From positions 54,054,187-54,118,186 of the forward strand of contig JACBWW010000003.1 of assembly GCA_020086605.1 (NCBI GenBank): 64,000 nt of DNA, read 5' to 3'. The notes under the pieces were generated by a model, which saw only the letters and a list, made by a program, of their open reading frames with translations, searched no databases and had not been told where the DNA came from. Position 1 is the stretch's first letter; every line of letters starts with the position of its first letter. Below, piece after piece: positions 28,513-42,500 of the stretch. The DNA comes from Lanius collurio (taxonomy: Eukaryota > Chordata > Aves > Passeriformes > Laniidae). The translations under genes and the position numbers were made by a program.

Positions 28513-29250
28513 CATAGAATCATAGATGTGTTTAGGTTGGATAAAGGCCCCCAAGATCATCAAGTCCAAGCCTTTATCTGGCTCTGGCAAATCCAGCACT
28601 AAACCATGTCCCTAAGTGCCACATCTACATGTCTTTTAAACACCTTCAAGGATGGTGACTCCACCACTTCCTTGTACAGCCTGTTCCAGTGCCTGACCAC
28701 CTTTGCCATGAAGACATTTTTCCCAATATCCAATCTAAACCTCTGCTGGTGCAATCTGAGACATTTCCTCTCATTCTGCTGCTTCTTATCTGGGAGAATC
28801 CCTGCCTGGCTACAGCCTCCTTTCAGGGAGTGGTGGAGAGCATTGAGGTCTACCCTGAACCTCCCTTTTTTCAAGCCAAACACCCACAGATCCCTCAGCT
28901 GTTCCACATCAGACTTGTGTTCCAGACCCTTCAGCAGCTCCATTGCCCTTCTCTGGACATGCTCCAGCCTCTCAATGTCCTTCTTTTAGTGAGGTGCCCA
29001 GAACTGGACACAGGACTTAAGGTATGGCTTCAGCAGAGCCAAGTACAGGGGAACAGTCACTGCCCTGGTCCTGCTAGTCACACTGTAGCTGATACAGGCC
29101 AGGATGCCACTGGCTGCCTTGGCCACCTGGGCACACGCTGGCTTATGCTCAGTCACTGACCTGCACCCCTTTTCCACCTGGCAGCTTTCCAGCCATGCTG
29201 CCCCAAGCCTGGAGCATTGCTGTGGCACTCTCCAGGTTCTTCCTTGACAC
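28513..29250 (-). mobile_element. CR1 LINE, long 3' part, minus
   Basis: Plus-strand reading runs from atagaatcatagatgtgttt (3' end) through ccctaagtgccacatctaca, cagcctgttccagtgcctga, ccctcagctgttccaca, gcccttctctggacatgctc and tgaggtgcccagaactggac to the RT/C-terminal ORF2 region near 29240. Coding frames are broken. It is about 740 bp. Confidence 0.93.
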
Positions 29251-29348
29251 CAGAGCATGACTACGACTGTGGAGAGAGGAAGATTGAGTGTCCAAGCCAC
29301 TACAATGGGACCACTGTGGGTGGGAAAGCACTGCTCAGGCAGCTGCCC

Positions 29349-29945
29349 TGTTATAAAAAACAACTCTTAAAATTTCCGCAAAAAGGATATTTATTTAACA
29401 AAGCTTTAATTATAAAACCGCGTGAAAATAAAAATGTAAAATAAGATTAGAAATATCCCGAGCACCAGGATTGAGAGCCTTTTAACCTCACCGGCAAAGA
29501 GACTCAAGGCAAGGACTCAACAAAGCTGTGGTGACTCTAGCTAGCCTAGAGTCAAAATAGATTAGTTGTGCCTCTAAGGAGGTTTACGGACCGAAAGCCA
29601 CAGCTTTTGGTCTCTCTTCAGGCCAGACCTAGGGAAGATGAAACACCATGAACAATATGCTCACACACAATCTTTCATGCTCTCTGGCCCCTCCCAGACA
29701 CGCCCACAGTCCGGCCTCCATGGTCTCAGGTGGTTGGATAGGAGGACTGTGACATCCCTCCGTCTGAGCAATGGCTCTGCTGCTGCCAGGGGTTCCTTGA
29801 AAATATGAGGTCACCTCTTCTTTTGGAGGGAAAAGTTCCTCATTGACATTCCTGTTGCCATGGTTGCAAGTCACCGACCATTGGTGGGGGACTGAGTTGT
29901 CTTTAATATAATAGCTTATGGGCAGGATTCTGGGGGGAGAGAGTC
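29349..29945 (-). mobile_element. Probable LTR, minus orientation
   Basis: Starts TGTTATAAAA at 29349 immediately after the CR1 region. On the minus strand the far end has CCACCAATGG (CCAAT box near 29876). The near end has an AATAAA (complement near 29389-29394) followed by about 40 bp ending in ...TAACA. The internal stretch is otherwise unlike the flanks. The upper edge and target duplication were not resolved. Confidence 0.45.
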
Positions 29946-32200
29946 TTAAAAATTATTATTAACACAAAACTCAATTTTTCTACATAAGGAACATCTCCCA
30001 TATATATGAACATTAACTCTGGAACCTTTTAACTTGCTGTAGAACCTTAAATAGCTTTTTGGAAAGGGTAAACCAATACAGGGGTAAAAATTGACAGGAG
30101 GGGGATCAATCATGAATTACTAACTAATCTTAACACATTAACTAATGCAAATGCCACATTAACAACTTAATGAATGACACCCCCACTGGCATCAACTCCC
30201 CCCAGGTCCTTCTGAGGACAGTCTGACTGAGGGCAGCTATCTGCAGGTTCTCATCCATGCATGACCGCTTAAGGAAGGGCTTGCACAGCCTCCACACAGA
30301 GGTTTGTCTCCCTGTGATTCAGGGCTCAGCTCAGGTTCTTGATGTGGCCTGACAGGGCTCCCTCTGCCAGAGGAAGCGGTGAGGAAGTGCTTGACCTAAA
30401 GTTATGACAGAAATGAATGGAAACTACAGGCATGAGTGATTATTGCAATGGAAATAGTCTGCAGCTCAGAGATTCAAGGGGAAGTCTTATTGACGTCCTT
30501 AAATCACAAGAAGAAAACAAAAGTGGAGGCTCAGAACACAGCTGCTCAGTAGCAGTGGGAGTCAGACTTCTGCAAGGAGCAGCACAGGATGCCTCTTCCC
30601 TGCCTTGTCCAAGACAACTGGCTCCTCAGACACTCACTGATTTTTGCTGCAGGGCATATTAACACTCAGCCTGGTAGTGTGTTAGCCCTAGCTGCCTGCT
30701 GTGTGCATCAGCTAACAAATAGTTACTCAGTGCTACTAAGTTATGTCTATCCACTTGCGGAGTACCTCTGTGCTTGGTAAAAGTCTGTGCCAAATCACCA
30801 GATGAGGAGGTTGTAACCCCTTTTATGTGGGAACCAGAAGTGGGAGCTGGTGGGATGGAGCTGGCTCGGCCCAGTCCCAGCCTGGCAGAGACCAACTGTT
30901 GCTGTATGTGACTGAGTCAGGCATCTTCTGCCTTCAGAAGGTGCCTAGTGGTGCCTGAGTGGTGAGGCAATTGGCCTCAGAGAAAACTTTGACCAAAGTT
31001 ATTAGGCAATTACCTCTGTCAGAACACATGTGCAGTGGCTTATTCAAGGACTTGGACATCTATCATGTTTTCACGTTTTATTTCAGTTAATGGGAGGTGG
31101 AAATACTGTCATTGTGCACATAGGAAATGAGAAGCACTCCAGCTTTGGCTAGTTTCTACTCATGTGTAGGTGCAAACTGATATGTGTACAGCCTTATTTG
31201 AGATTTACATTTTGCTTTATTATAAATCTCTTCCTGCACACCTCTTAGGTAAACCAGAAAATCACTTTACCAAGTAAATGCTCACATAGTTACCAACTGT
31301 TTAAATAGCAGCTTAATTGTGCTGGCTTTAATTTATACCTTAATTTGTGCAATTTTCCAATGATCTTGTGTGCCTGCTTCTTCATTCTGTGAAATAAAAA
31401 AAGGTTCTGGTATAGCCAAGAGACTGAATCCAAGGCATAGTTTCATGGAGTTTGTATCTTAAGAGTTCTGCCATGTAACAGAAAACCAATAGGAATTAAA
31501 TCACTGATGTTATTCAGGAGTTGGAATTGATCTGTGGTCAGGAACATTTGTAGTAGTTATTAATTTTTCTAATCAGTTTTGTTTGTCCTGGTAGTTCTGC
31601 TTGAAGATGCTTTTTATGTATTTTTGCTTAGGAACTGAAATGTATATGCTTGTGCTGCCTGCCATCTTTCTCTGCCTGTCCCTTGCTTACTGTTCAAGGT
31701 CAAGCGAATTTGGCAAGTAAATTTCCTGGAAGTCTGGTAGAAATCAGCAGCTGGATGGTATATTGAAGCCCCTACTTAGGGGAATAGTGCTCTGATCCAT
31801 TCTAAGAGGCAGAAGCCAACTGGCCTATCAGCAAACACATGGACATAAATCTATAGATATGTCTCATTTCTCAGGATACAACTGGTATTATGCCTCTGTT
31901 TTCACTCAGAATGCTTTAGAGCAGTGGCCTAACTGACAAAAATGGCTTTGTCTAGGAACTCAAGAAGGTGGCTTCTTGAAATAGATGAATCATTTAATGA
32001 ATTTAAATTGCAGAGAAAATGAGATGATGAACTATCAAGGTTGCAGTCAATTTATAAGGAAAGGCATGCTATGGCAAAGGAGCTTGGTAGGATCGAGAAA
32101 TTATTTTATATTGATATTGTGGGGTTATATATTTGCTTTGAAGTTGCTGTAGCATAAATGAGTTCTGTTTTAAGTTTGAGCTGGTCTGGTGGGCCAAAAG
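29946..32200. other. Intergenic, no recognisable gene
   Basis: Mixed-composition intergenic DNA between two LTR-like elements. No exons, CR1 or RNA genes recognised. Part of the lower end may still belong to the 29349 LTR. Confidence 0.5.
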
Positions 32201-33641
32201 TGTCAGGGTTCAGGAGCATGTAACATCGTGGTGCAAGCAGGGGTGAAACTCACCTGTAGGAGAATGGAAGCAAGAGTTGAATGTGTTGCTTTAACACAGC
32301 CTGGTTTTTGGTGGGGGCAGGAGAAAAGCTGATCAAAACTTCTATGTCCAACACAGAGCCAATCGCTGAAGGCTCTGATGATGGGCAGTTTACTAGCCTG
32401 ATTAGACAAGCTGGTAATGCCTCTGTGATGACATATTTAGGAAAGGACAAACTGTGGGAAGCTCTCTTTTCTTCTCCAGAGGGGTGGTGAGGCGGCTGCC
32501 AGGGCCCTCCCGAGGCCAGGACCGCGTGGCTGGTGCCCGGCCGAGGCCGAGGCTGAGGCTGCCCGTGCGGTGCTGGTGGGAAACACGCGGCCCGGGCTGC
32601 TGTGCGGTGCAGGCAGAGAGCATGTGGCCAGCAATGAAAACATGGCAAACAACTCCCCAGTATGGAGCCCAGAAGAAATCAACCTTTTCAGTGCAGCGAA
32701 GCTCTGTAAGAACTTTTCAACTGATGGAACTTGAGAACAAACAAACCTACAGACACCAACTTTCTTCCGAGTCAGAGGAAAAGGAAAAGTGAGGACACGT
32801 GAGGAGAACCATCATGGCGGCACCGAGGTCAGTGAAAAGGAGAGGAAAAATGTGCTCCAACACCAGAGCTGAGATTCTTCTGCAAGCCGTGGTGAGGACT
32901 ATAACACAACAAAGTGTTTGCCTGTAATTCATGAGGTGCCTGGGGGGGTGCAGAGATCCACACGCAGCTTGTGAAGAAGAATACTCACGCTGGAGAGCGT
33001 GGATACTGAGAAGCTGTAATCTAGTGAGGAATTCTAACAGAGGGAGAGAGGACCCTTGCTTCCAGAGATAAAGAGAACCCTTGCTTCCAAACTAGAACAG
33101 TTCATCCTTAAAGGACTAAACCCCATGAACTAAAATGACCCATGCTGGGCCATTGTGGAAAGACTGCTTGGCACTTGGGAGGGACTCATGTTACAGCAGG
33201 TCAGGTGGACTGCTGTTTGTGAAAGTTAAAACCACACTGGAAAAGTTCACAGAGAACTATCTCCCGTGGCAAGGATCCCACGACACAGCAGAAGAAACTC
33301 TTTTCCTTAAGTGAGCTGAAAAAAGTTTTTTAAGAAGTGAAAGACTGACCATATTTTGTCTCCTTGCGCAGCTGGTGGGAAAGAAGGAAGGACTGGGAAG
33401 GAAAGATATTCTAAAGGTTTATTTTAGTTCTCATTACTCTTTTTACTTTTAATTCTGTTAATAAATTTTCTTTATACTGTTTAAGTTTTAAACCTGTTTT
33501 GCCTTAAAGTGTTTTTGCCCTAATCCTTATCTCAACTCATGAAGTTTTCAACTCCCCCTCCTCTGCTCAGCTATAGCAGAGGAAAATATGTGGATAGTTT
33601 TTTGTGGGTGCCTGGCACTTAGCCAGTTTCAAACTGTGACA
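32201..33641 (+). mobile_element. Probable long LTR element, plus orientation
   Basis: Bounded by TGTCAGGGTTCAG at the left and AAACTGTGACA at the right, inverted termini TGTCA/TGACA. It has a GC-rich promoter-like block at 32460-32620. Near the right end it has AATAAA (33460) and the string CCTTATCTCAACTCATGAA, which resembles the TTATCTCAA...CAT block of the minus-strand LTRs at 1.3 and 4.3 kb. So it is probably a related family. There is no coding internal region and no clear target duplication. Confidence 0.55.
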
Positions 33642-36600
33642 TGGAGGAAGCAGTTAATTTAGCCATCCCAATTTAACTAATCACTGACTGCAGTCAGCCC
33701 AGCCAGGTGCCAACTGGGGGCTTTAAGTGGCTGCTGTGAGTGTACAGCTGTGAGGTATAAGGTGTACATACCTGTCAGCATAAGGGAGAAGTAGACTGAA
33801 CTGCTGAATAGCCTCTGCATCTTTAGCTGGGCTGGGGACAGGGCAGGAGTGAAGTCAAGCCTCAAGCAAGATAAGCTTTGGCATAGTTTTTCAATTGACA
33901 AATGTTAATGAAAATTAGTGTCAGTGAAATGTGGTTGATGATTGTTCAGTGAAGTTAGCAAACAAAAAAAGGATCGTTGAAGATTGTTATAGTCTTACCT
34001 TTGAAGTTCTTGGCCCTGTATAGTCTTTCCTAGGAGTCAAACGTCAGGGATGGGAACTGTTAAATAAGTGAAGGGCAACTGGTAAATCTGAAAGGCATTT
34101 GACAAATCAAATAAAAGATTTAACTCCAAAGCTCCACAACTAAAACATAGAACAATAAAGCAGGAGATAATATAACAGTGCACATTACCACTGTCAGGCT
34201 CTAGTCATTAGGTAGTGTGTTAGGAGGATAACTTCCCACGTGTGATTGCAATTCAAGTGCTTGGGAACTCTACAGTACAATGTAGTGAGAAAATTGGGCT
34301 ACATGAAATGGAGTGTTCAAATGACAAAGATGTACACACTAGAATCTTCCAGATGTCCTTCAAAGCACAACAGAGGTAGCTGAGAAAATAATAATTAAAA
34401 AAAAGATAAAGCCAGTGCTGGAAAAACTGGCACAGTGTCAAAGTTGAATACAGCAACACATCATCAGCCCAGTGATAATTACACAATTCACAGTTATAGT
34501 TCTTAGAAATTATTCCACAAGAGAGGCTCATTTTGATTAAAGCCTCATAAACCCTAGTTCAAAGATTTCTTTTTTTCAGCTGGAATGCCATCTGCAATAT
34601 TTAAAATCAGCATGTGTGTTACATTTTCACTCATTAAATGACAGTTTCTCATTGTCTAGAAATACCTTGGATGTGCTCATTGTGTTTCAGTACAGAAGGT
34701 GACCACCAAAGCTGTAGGTGTGACTGGGGTGAGATCTTTGAATGTTGTTTCAGCACATCGCAGACTCCCATGAGACACTGGGAGAATGACTGTCTACAAT
34801 GAATGTGTTACATTTCCTTCCTAGGAAAACAAGAAAGAAAGACCAAACAGAAAATGTAATTATGCCACTGTATAAATCCATGGTGCACACCTATCCTGAA
34901 TAACAATTGTCTAGTCTGTCTTAAATGTAAGAACTGGGGATTACTGATTAAAAGAACAGAAAGTAACGGATAACGGGAGAGAATAAATTTCTATGCAATA
35001 CATGAAGGAACTTGGGAAACGTGGTGAAAGTCAAAATGACTGTGATCCACAAAAGAGTTAACCAAGTTCATGTGCTGGTCTCTGTGAAAACACAATATTC
35101 AGGTTATAGTCATAACTGAGGATCCTAAATAAATTCAGACCCCCTAAATCACTAGAGCACACACTCTTCTGCTCTCCATTGGAGTTGATTATTGAGACAT
35201 ACTTTAATTTTTTAAACTTTTTTTTTTTTTTTTGTAGTGAAAGGTAAAATAGCGAAACAGTGGCTTGCATATTCTATGTTGCAGACCTTGATTCATTTGT
35301 ATCACTGTACCCCAGTAAAACCATCATACCTGGTGATGTCAGCCAGAAAAGCACCACAAAGCAGGAGCTAATGAGTCCAAGACTCCAACAGGGAAAATAT
35401 CAGCCAATTAGTAAAATAACCAGAGAGCTCATTGCTACCTCAGACAAGGCTGTCTTGTCAGTCTTAACAGGCCACCAGGGATATGCAAAACACTTACATT
35501 GAAATTAGGTGAATATAAACATTTGTGACCAAATATAAATATTTGTGTAAACCATACAATAGCTTGGAGTATCTCAGTGACAAAAAATTTGGTTCTGGCC
35601 TTGAAAGACTGGAGAAGAAACACTCGACCAACAAAGCTGGAAAGCATACGCCAAAATAGCCAGAGCACAAACAGTTTGGAAATGACTTTAAGAATTTCAT
35701 TGTACGCAGTTGTGACAAGCAAGAGCCCAGATGCCCAATGCTTATGAGACAACCAGCAATTGGAGACCTGTTCCTTGGCTATGTTATTTCTTTGCATGGA
35801 CTGTGTGTGTAATTGCAAACAAAGGCAGAGGATCAGTCATGCCACGCTGATTTTGTGATAAGATGGGGTAAACCTGAACAAGCTGGTATCCAACCTACGT
35901 TCAGAGCTTCTGCCAGTCTCAGCCAGTCAGCCAGGATATTCATTGCTGCACAGCATGTCCTCACAGTGTAAACACTGGTGCAATAGGTGGGAAGGTGCTA
36001 TGATGTCTGTTCCCATTGACATGAAAGAGCAAGCTATTTTTTTCTAGAATGTAATAGTTACAGGAACCTTTTTAAATTTAGAGTGTGTCAGGCAGCCATG
36101 TTAGTTCATGCATGAGTACATCATTAAAATCTTTTGCTCCCTGTACATTATTTTCTGGGTAGATCTCCAGAGTGCTTCTACGAGAGCAAAGCCTGTAATT
36201 CAGCCCCAGATGATTTTGCTAGTTGGGAAAATTAACAGCAATACTTTACTGCAGACCCTAAAATTTAATCACATAAAACACCTGCTGCTAGAAATATTTG
36301 AAATGGTGTTATCATTAATATTTAGGAGTTGCATGAGATAAATGCAAATAGATGTAGTTTTTTTAATACCATGTAGAGAATTTTGTGGCTAATTTCAAGG
36401 CTCAGTATGGAGACCTTATTAACAGCTGACAACCTAAATATCAGCATGTGTCATCTGGCAAGTTTTCCCATCATGTCACTTCTTGACTAGCTACTATCTG
36501 CACAGTAGTAACCTCAGAGAGTGGGTGATTTTTAGTTAATCTATTATGAATTTTTAAGGCATTGCTAGAGATATGTGCTATAAATATATTCCAGAGAACT

Positions 36601-37639
36601 ACATACTTACACTTTCTGTATGAATTTAAAATAAATAAATAGATTAATCAAATTCATGTGAAAACCATAGCCATTTTATGCAAAATATTTAAAAAAACCC
36701 AAACAGGAAAATGCATAAAGTATTCTATTTGTAAAGAGAACACAGTGGAGGAGTAGAGTGGAACAGGAAAATGACAGTGAAAAATAGGATGAAAACTTAA
36801 ATGAGAAGAAGCCAATATAGTAAAAGCTCATGTAACAAAGGGAGCAGAACCCTTACATGGGAAAGAATAAAATGCAATACAAATGAAAACATCGTAAAAA
36901 TTCTGTCCAACAAACCTAATGTGGGAATGAGCTACAGAACAATTATCTGATTCTCTTACATTCTAGGTGTTTCTTATGTTTCTGCTTGTAGGGCCTTCTA
37001 GTTTCACTCTCAGTCATGATGAATAATGAGGTCTCAGGCTGTAACCATCTGAGAATTATGAGTTCACTCCATTTTGCCATTCTCATCTTCCTTCCTGATG
37101 CTGAAATGTTACATGGGCAGGCTATACCCTTCCCATCCTGCTCCCCAATATACCTAGAAGCCCTTCTAGGCCCATGCCCTTTTTAGCCCCAAACCATCAA
37201 CCTGATATGAAAGTGGAAAAATTCTGCAGACATCTCTACAGGAAACATTTTGTTCTGCAGTTTTCCATCTACCCTCCTCATCAGGTACTGTGGCTTATGC
37301 CTAAAGCATTATTTTTTGACATTTTTCTGTGAGGATGCTAACCATTTGTATTTTTTTCTTCTGCTGCTGAATACTGGAGTTTGTCATGAGGAGAAACATT
37401 TTTCCATTGTGATCACTGTGTCAATGAGTAGCTGGATTTTTTTTCCTACAACTCTATAAGTAATGAATAGTAGTGAGTATATTACAAGGGCTATCAGTGT
37501 CTTGAAATACTGAACAATTTGACATCATGTGGTAGGCTATAACCAGGACAACATGAGTAACTTTCCATTCTCAGATCCCCAATCACTGTTGACTCAGAAA
37601 AGCAAGTTTACTGCCTGTACACTTAGGAGAGTACACTTA
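33642..37639. other. Intergenic, no recognisable gene
   Basis: AT-rich intergenic DNA between DSCC1 and DEPTOR. No exon, RNA gene or known repeat recognised apart from short homopolymer runs such as the T run at 35219-35233. Confidence 0.55.
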
Positions 37640-37713
37640 GATGACCCAGTCTCCAACACTTAGGCGAATGTCCTCTCATCTTCTCCTATCTAAGTGTTGG
37701 ACTCTAGGTCATC
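37640..37713. repeat. 24-bp imperfect stem-loop
   Basis: The arm 37640-37663 (GATGACC...CCAACACTTAG) pairs with 37690-37713 (CTAAGTGTTGG...GGTCATC) at 21 of 24 positions, with a 26-base loop. No surrounding transposon was recognised. Confidence 0.8.
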
Positions 37714-39239
37714 AGTTTTGACACAGACCTTACCTAACAGAATTGCCTCTCCCTGGAAAATTGTTCAGTAAGTGGATGAGAGGGATGCTGTCATAATGAA
37801 CTGCTTCAGAAGAGATCCTGCATGAGGCATGAGAGGAATACTGCCCTTTAAGGCCCTCTTTGGAGACCTAAATGAGTTTTCCTCCAAAATTTAATGATTT
37901 GAATGAGAGAAACATCAAAGGTAATTAAAAAAACTTACAAAGCTTTAATTAAAATTTCTATGCAGATTCCATTCCTGAGGGAGTGCACGCTGGGGTCTGC
38001 TGAATTGTGTTATAGAAAAAGTACAGGTTTAGCTGATCCTATTCCATGGTGGGGATGTGCAGTAAGTGGGTCTTCTGAGATGCTTCCAGGTGAGTTTTCT
38101 ATATTGATATCTTTAAGTGTGACAATTTGGAGGGCTCCTCTCCAGAGAGAGAAGTCAGTGCAGATAGGGAGGGAAGGTCTTGTCTCTCTGACAGTTGCTG
38201 TGAAGCCAGTGTAATACAGAGGGGAAAAGCTCTGAGGGACATCACAAATAAAATTTATTCTTTCCATCCCCTACCTCAGCCTGGCTTTAGTGCTGCTGTT
38301 CCAATTTCTTTCCCTCTGTTTCCTTCAGCTCAAGTCCTACTTATGTTTTTAGTAGGATGTTTTTCCCACCAATCCTCCTTTCTTCTCCAGTGCTTCCTGG
38401 ACCTTTTTATCCTCATTTCACCCCTCTTCCCTGTGGGAATGCTCCTTGGTGAAATTTTCTTCTTGGACTCAAGAACTACAGACTGATTTTTACATGCTTT
38501 TTTTTCTGCTGAGGTGTTGAGAGCAGAATAGTCTTCCCACTACAGTTCAGCCGTTGGCAATATTGTTTACCAGGTTCTCTATTTCAAGAAACCTGAATTT
38601 GGTCTTACAAGAAAACTTTGATATGGTTCTGTTTCATCCCAGTTCTGTCTTCTGTGCCTCCTTCCAGCTGCTTCTATGGCATCCAGTTACCCTGATGCAG
38701 AGCTGCAGAAGAACTCTTTCTCCATAAAGAATTCTGGTTTTCAATAGCACTAAAGATACTTTCCCTTTAGTTCAATAAAGGGACTGGTCATAGCTGATCA
38801 TTTTGCTATATCTCAGCACATTGCAGATTCTGATTTATTTTAGAATCATGTTCTACTGAGTTAATCTCATTGCTTCAGCACTGTAGGACATCCAGAAATA
38901 TTTTGAAAACCCAGGAAGTCCCAGAGAAATGCTTGCAAAGTGCCTTCATGAAAGAGAATATTGATTTATCCAGTTTTACTGACTTTAATTTTTCATTTTT
39001 ACTAGATTTGGCAGTTATTTCTTGTGTTCATTGGGGAGGAAAATAAATGATGGAGTAAAATATGTTTGTGTTTTTAATTGTGTGCAAAGGTTGTATTGCC
39101 TAAAGATTATTCCTTTATAAAGTTAGCTTCATTTAACAGTCTTTTTCTTTTGTGGAACATCGATTCACTACAATTTTCTAATTGGCATTTTCATACTTAA
39201 ATTCTTGAAAGGGCCACAGGGTGGCAGAGTGATTAAACA

Positions 39240-39500
39240 CTGGCAACAGTTCTTTATGTGGACATGGGCAAGAGTGAGGCGCTCCAGTGTGGCTGCTGTG
39301 GAGATCATCCCAGTGCAGCTGAGCGATGCCATCGGTTTGTAGCAGTGCCGATGTCCGGCAGCAGTCGCGGCACACTGTCAATGTGCCGTGCTGCTGCCTG
39401 TGCCCCAGGAAGGTCTGCCAGCCGGAGGGGCGGCTTCGCTGGCGGGTGTTCCTCAGCCACGGGATGGCTCCGTGTGCCCTACAGCCTCGCCTAATGAATG
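39240..39500. other. Isolated CpG-rich patch in intergenic DNA
   Basis: About 260 bp with many CpG dinucleotides inside AT-rich DNA about 5.7 kb upstream of the DEPTOR start. No recognised coding similarity in any frame. It could be a distal regulatory CpG island or an LTR fragment. Confidence 0.4.
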
Positions 39501-42500
39501 ACAGGGTAGGATGTGGTGAAGAACAGAGACAATGCTGAAGCCTCCTCAGTCTGTGAGGAGGACTGTGATTCTGTGCCTCATAGATGCAGCTGTTTGGCAT
39601 CTGTCAAACTGTCTGCCTCCTGCCACCAGAACCATACATCCCCAGAGACATGCACACTGCATGCTTGCACCCACCACCTACCCCAAGCCCTGGCTGTGAT
39701 GCTCTCCCTAGGAAACAACGAGCCAGATCCCCAAAGGCAGAGTGTGCTCCATCGTGGGCAGCATGGAAAGAAAAACAGACAACGGAAACTTGCACTGAGA
39801 AGCAGGAATAGGTAGCAGAGGACTCGTAGGATACTAAGGTGTCTTAGAGTGAATCTCAGCTGTTAGATGTTGTCTCCCAAAGAACAAGAAAACCAACCCA
39901 TGCCTGAGTGTTCAGGGCTGATCAGGGCGGTGTCAAACCACCAGTTCAAGCCACAGTGCTTTAAGCAAACATTTTAAGTCTTGCAACCAGACATCAGAGT
40001 GCATTAACACAGATGCGGCTGGAGGACAGTTTAAGAAGCTGGCTTTTACCACTGAGCTAGAAGGTGCCGTCTTCACACTTGAGAAGTGATTTAGAAAGCA
40101 GTTCCTTTTCAGCTCTTACTCACACTTCCCAGCTGACTCACACCTCCCAGTCCATGCATTAGGCTGCATACTACACAAGTCTAGAACTATGATTTGGAGT
40201 AAACATATGATATAGACATAACTCTAGCTGAACAAGTTTATAATTGCTGTTGATTAAAATGAATAAAAAAAAAAAAAGAGAAAACAAACAAACAAAAAAA
40301 GATCTACTGGAAATACATACGAACTTAAAAGATAAACCTGAGATTTCAGGTTTACAAGTGCTTTTTGACTTGTAAATATTTTTGTGATGCTCAAAATTAA
40401 AAATCATGGTACAACAAATGAATATATGAAATAAGAGGAATTAGAAAATATTCCAGGTGTAATAAAGTAGGGGGACTTAAGTGGACAGAACAAATGGCAA
40501 CATGCATTGGGTAGTGCAAAATGCTGATTTAACAGAGCATACTGTCAACTGGAATTATTTGGGTTACTGGTCTAATACGAATTTCTGATCTTTTACCTTA
40601 TTGTAGCTGCTTGTCTCTATAAAATATTTACCTGCTCACAAGAGCAAACACTAAAGCAGGTACCCATCTCTCAGTCATGCCTTAGCTGTCAGTCTGCACA
40701 GGAACCTCACTACCTCTGTCTGGCCTAGTAAGGGTTTGAATATTTAATGCAAAATGGAAAAGCTGTGTAAGTACAGGCTTAGAAAACCCCTTTCAGATTG
40801 TCTCTGCATATCTCAGGATCAAAACGCCTTTTTCTCTGCACTTCAGCTCACTACTGTAACAACTACCAGGTCAGTGACACATGAAATAGAAGAATCTAAA
40901 CAGATATGAGTCTCACTCTAGTGCTGAAAAGTTGGACAGATGGTGAAAAATTCCTTTTGTTATCTTATCATGGAGGCTTTTGCAGGAACTTGGATGCAAT
41001 AATAGAAAAAGAGAAGTTTAAAACATATCCTTTTTCTTCTTTCTTTTTCTTTTTTTTTTTTTTCTGAAAACTTACTAACTTTTCCTGTGGTTTATCACAA
41101 GACTAAAATTAGCTTGGTGAGATGAATTCTCTCCTCTGAATCACACAAGCCCCTGATTCTTATGACTAGTTCCTAGCAGGCAACTTAAAGGGCTCAAACT
41201 TAGAGCAGCAGTGAATGTAATCTGTGCACTTCCATGTATGGGAAACACTATTGTACATAGCTTGAGAAGAGGAGGGAAGATTGGACAATTCCTGGTAGTT
41301 CCTATGGTTCCCCTTCCCAGGCCTCTAGTGCTAAGGAAGTCAACCAGTTGAAACACAAAGACAAGTGAGCTCTCTTTGCAAATAAGCATGAGAATATAGG
41401 AAAAACCCTTCATACTAATTTTCCATGAGTGTTGCAATAGCTACTTAAATAAAAGGTCAACTTAAAAGCCAAAACCATTTTGTATTTTTCTTTCTCAGCA
41501 AAGAGAGTGACCGAGTGTTTTTAAATTTAATGTTTACATAATGCTGTCTCATATGCAAAAGATGTTAGGAAAAAACCCCACAACCATCCAACAGCTTACC
41601 TGCTAATGCCTTTTGTTCCTAAAGTGCTTCACCATCTTTTGCATCTATGCCATTTTCTTGTTTAAGAAGCTCTAGTCAATCAAGCAAGGGAAAGCCAGAG
41701 AACTTTATATGGGACTCAAAAGCAAGGATATAGGAGAAATGAGAAGTATAGACATAAATAGTTTTAATTCTAGCATGAGGATGCCTTGTGTTAGAATAAG
41801 CTTGCAGAAAACTGATTAGTGAGACTAAAGAATTAATTTATCAAATACCAGATTAATTTACTGAGTCAAAATATAGGCCACAGATACAATAGCCTTCAAA
41901 GCAGTGAAAGCAATATTCTGAATTCATTATGTAAACATCTAGTGTTTCACCACTTGAGCATTTACTAAACAAGATAAGAAAGTTTATACAACTTACTAAC
42001 ATGTTTTCTAAACCCAGTACTCTAATACAATGTGCCTATTCATGCATGAGGTTCCACAGAGTGTTGTGACCTTGGCAGTTCAAGTGTGCAGCCTTATACC
42101 TTACTGCATGCCAGAGAGCCTCAAGTGTCATCGCTGGAAGACACTTGAGTTTCCCCTCACACCTGCGATACCAGACCTCCAGCAGACCTATATAGCTTTT
42201 GTTACATTCTTGATGTTGTGGAGGACAAGTTTTGAAGTGTTCCAGGGCTCCAGCTCAAAGATCTGTCATGCTTTTGGCTAAGGAATGCCTTACTGTTGGC
42301 TAGCTACCTTCATCTCACCTAACTTCAGCCACGCTAAGGTAAAACTCAGGTATTCATATGGAAAATAAGCACTGACTTCTAAAATTGATCCTATATCTGA
42401 AAAAAGAAACAAATCTACTTCCTGGAGGTTATCTCAGAGGGATGCCTCTCTCTCTCTTGCTGTCAGGATTTCAGACTCTGCACATGCTGTCCTACAACTT

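Noticed and set aside
28599..29363. Several overlapping open frames on both strands
   Set aside because: They are fragments and antisense shadows of the CR1 copy; none is an intact ORF2.
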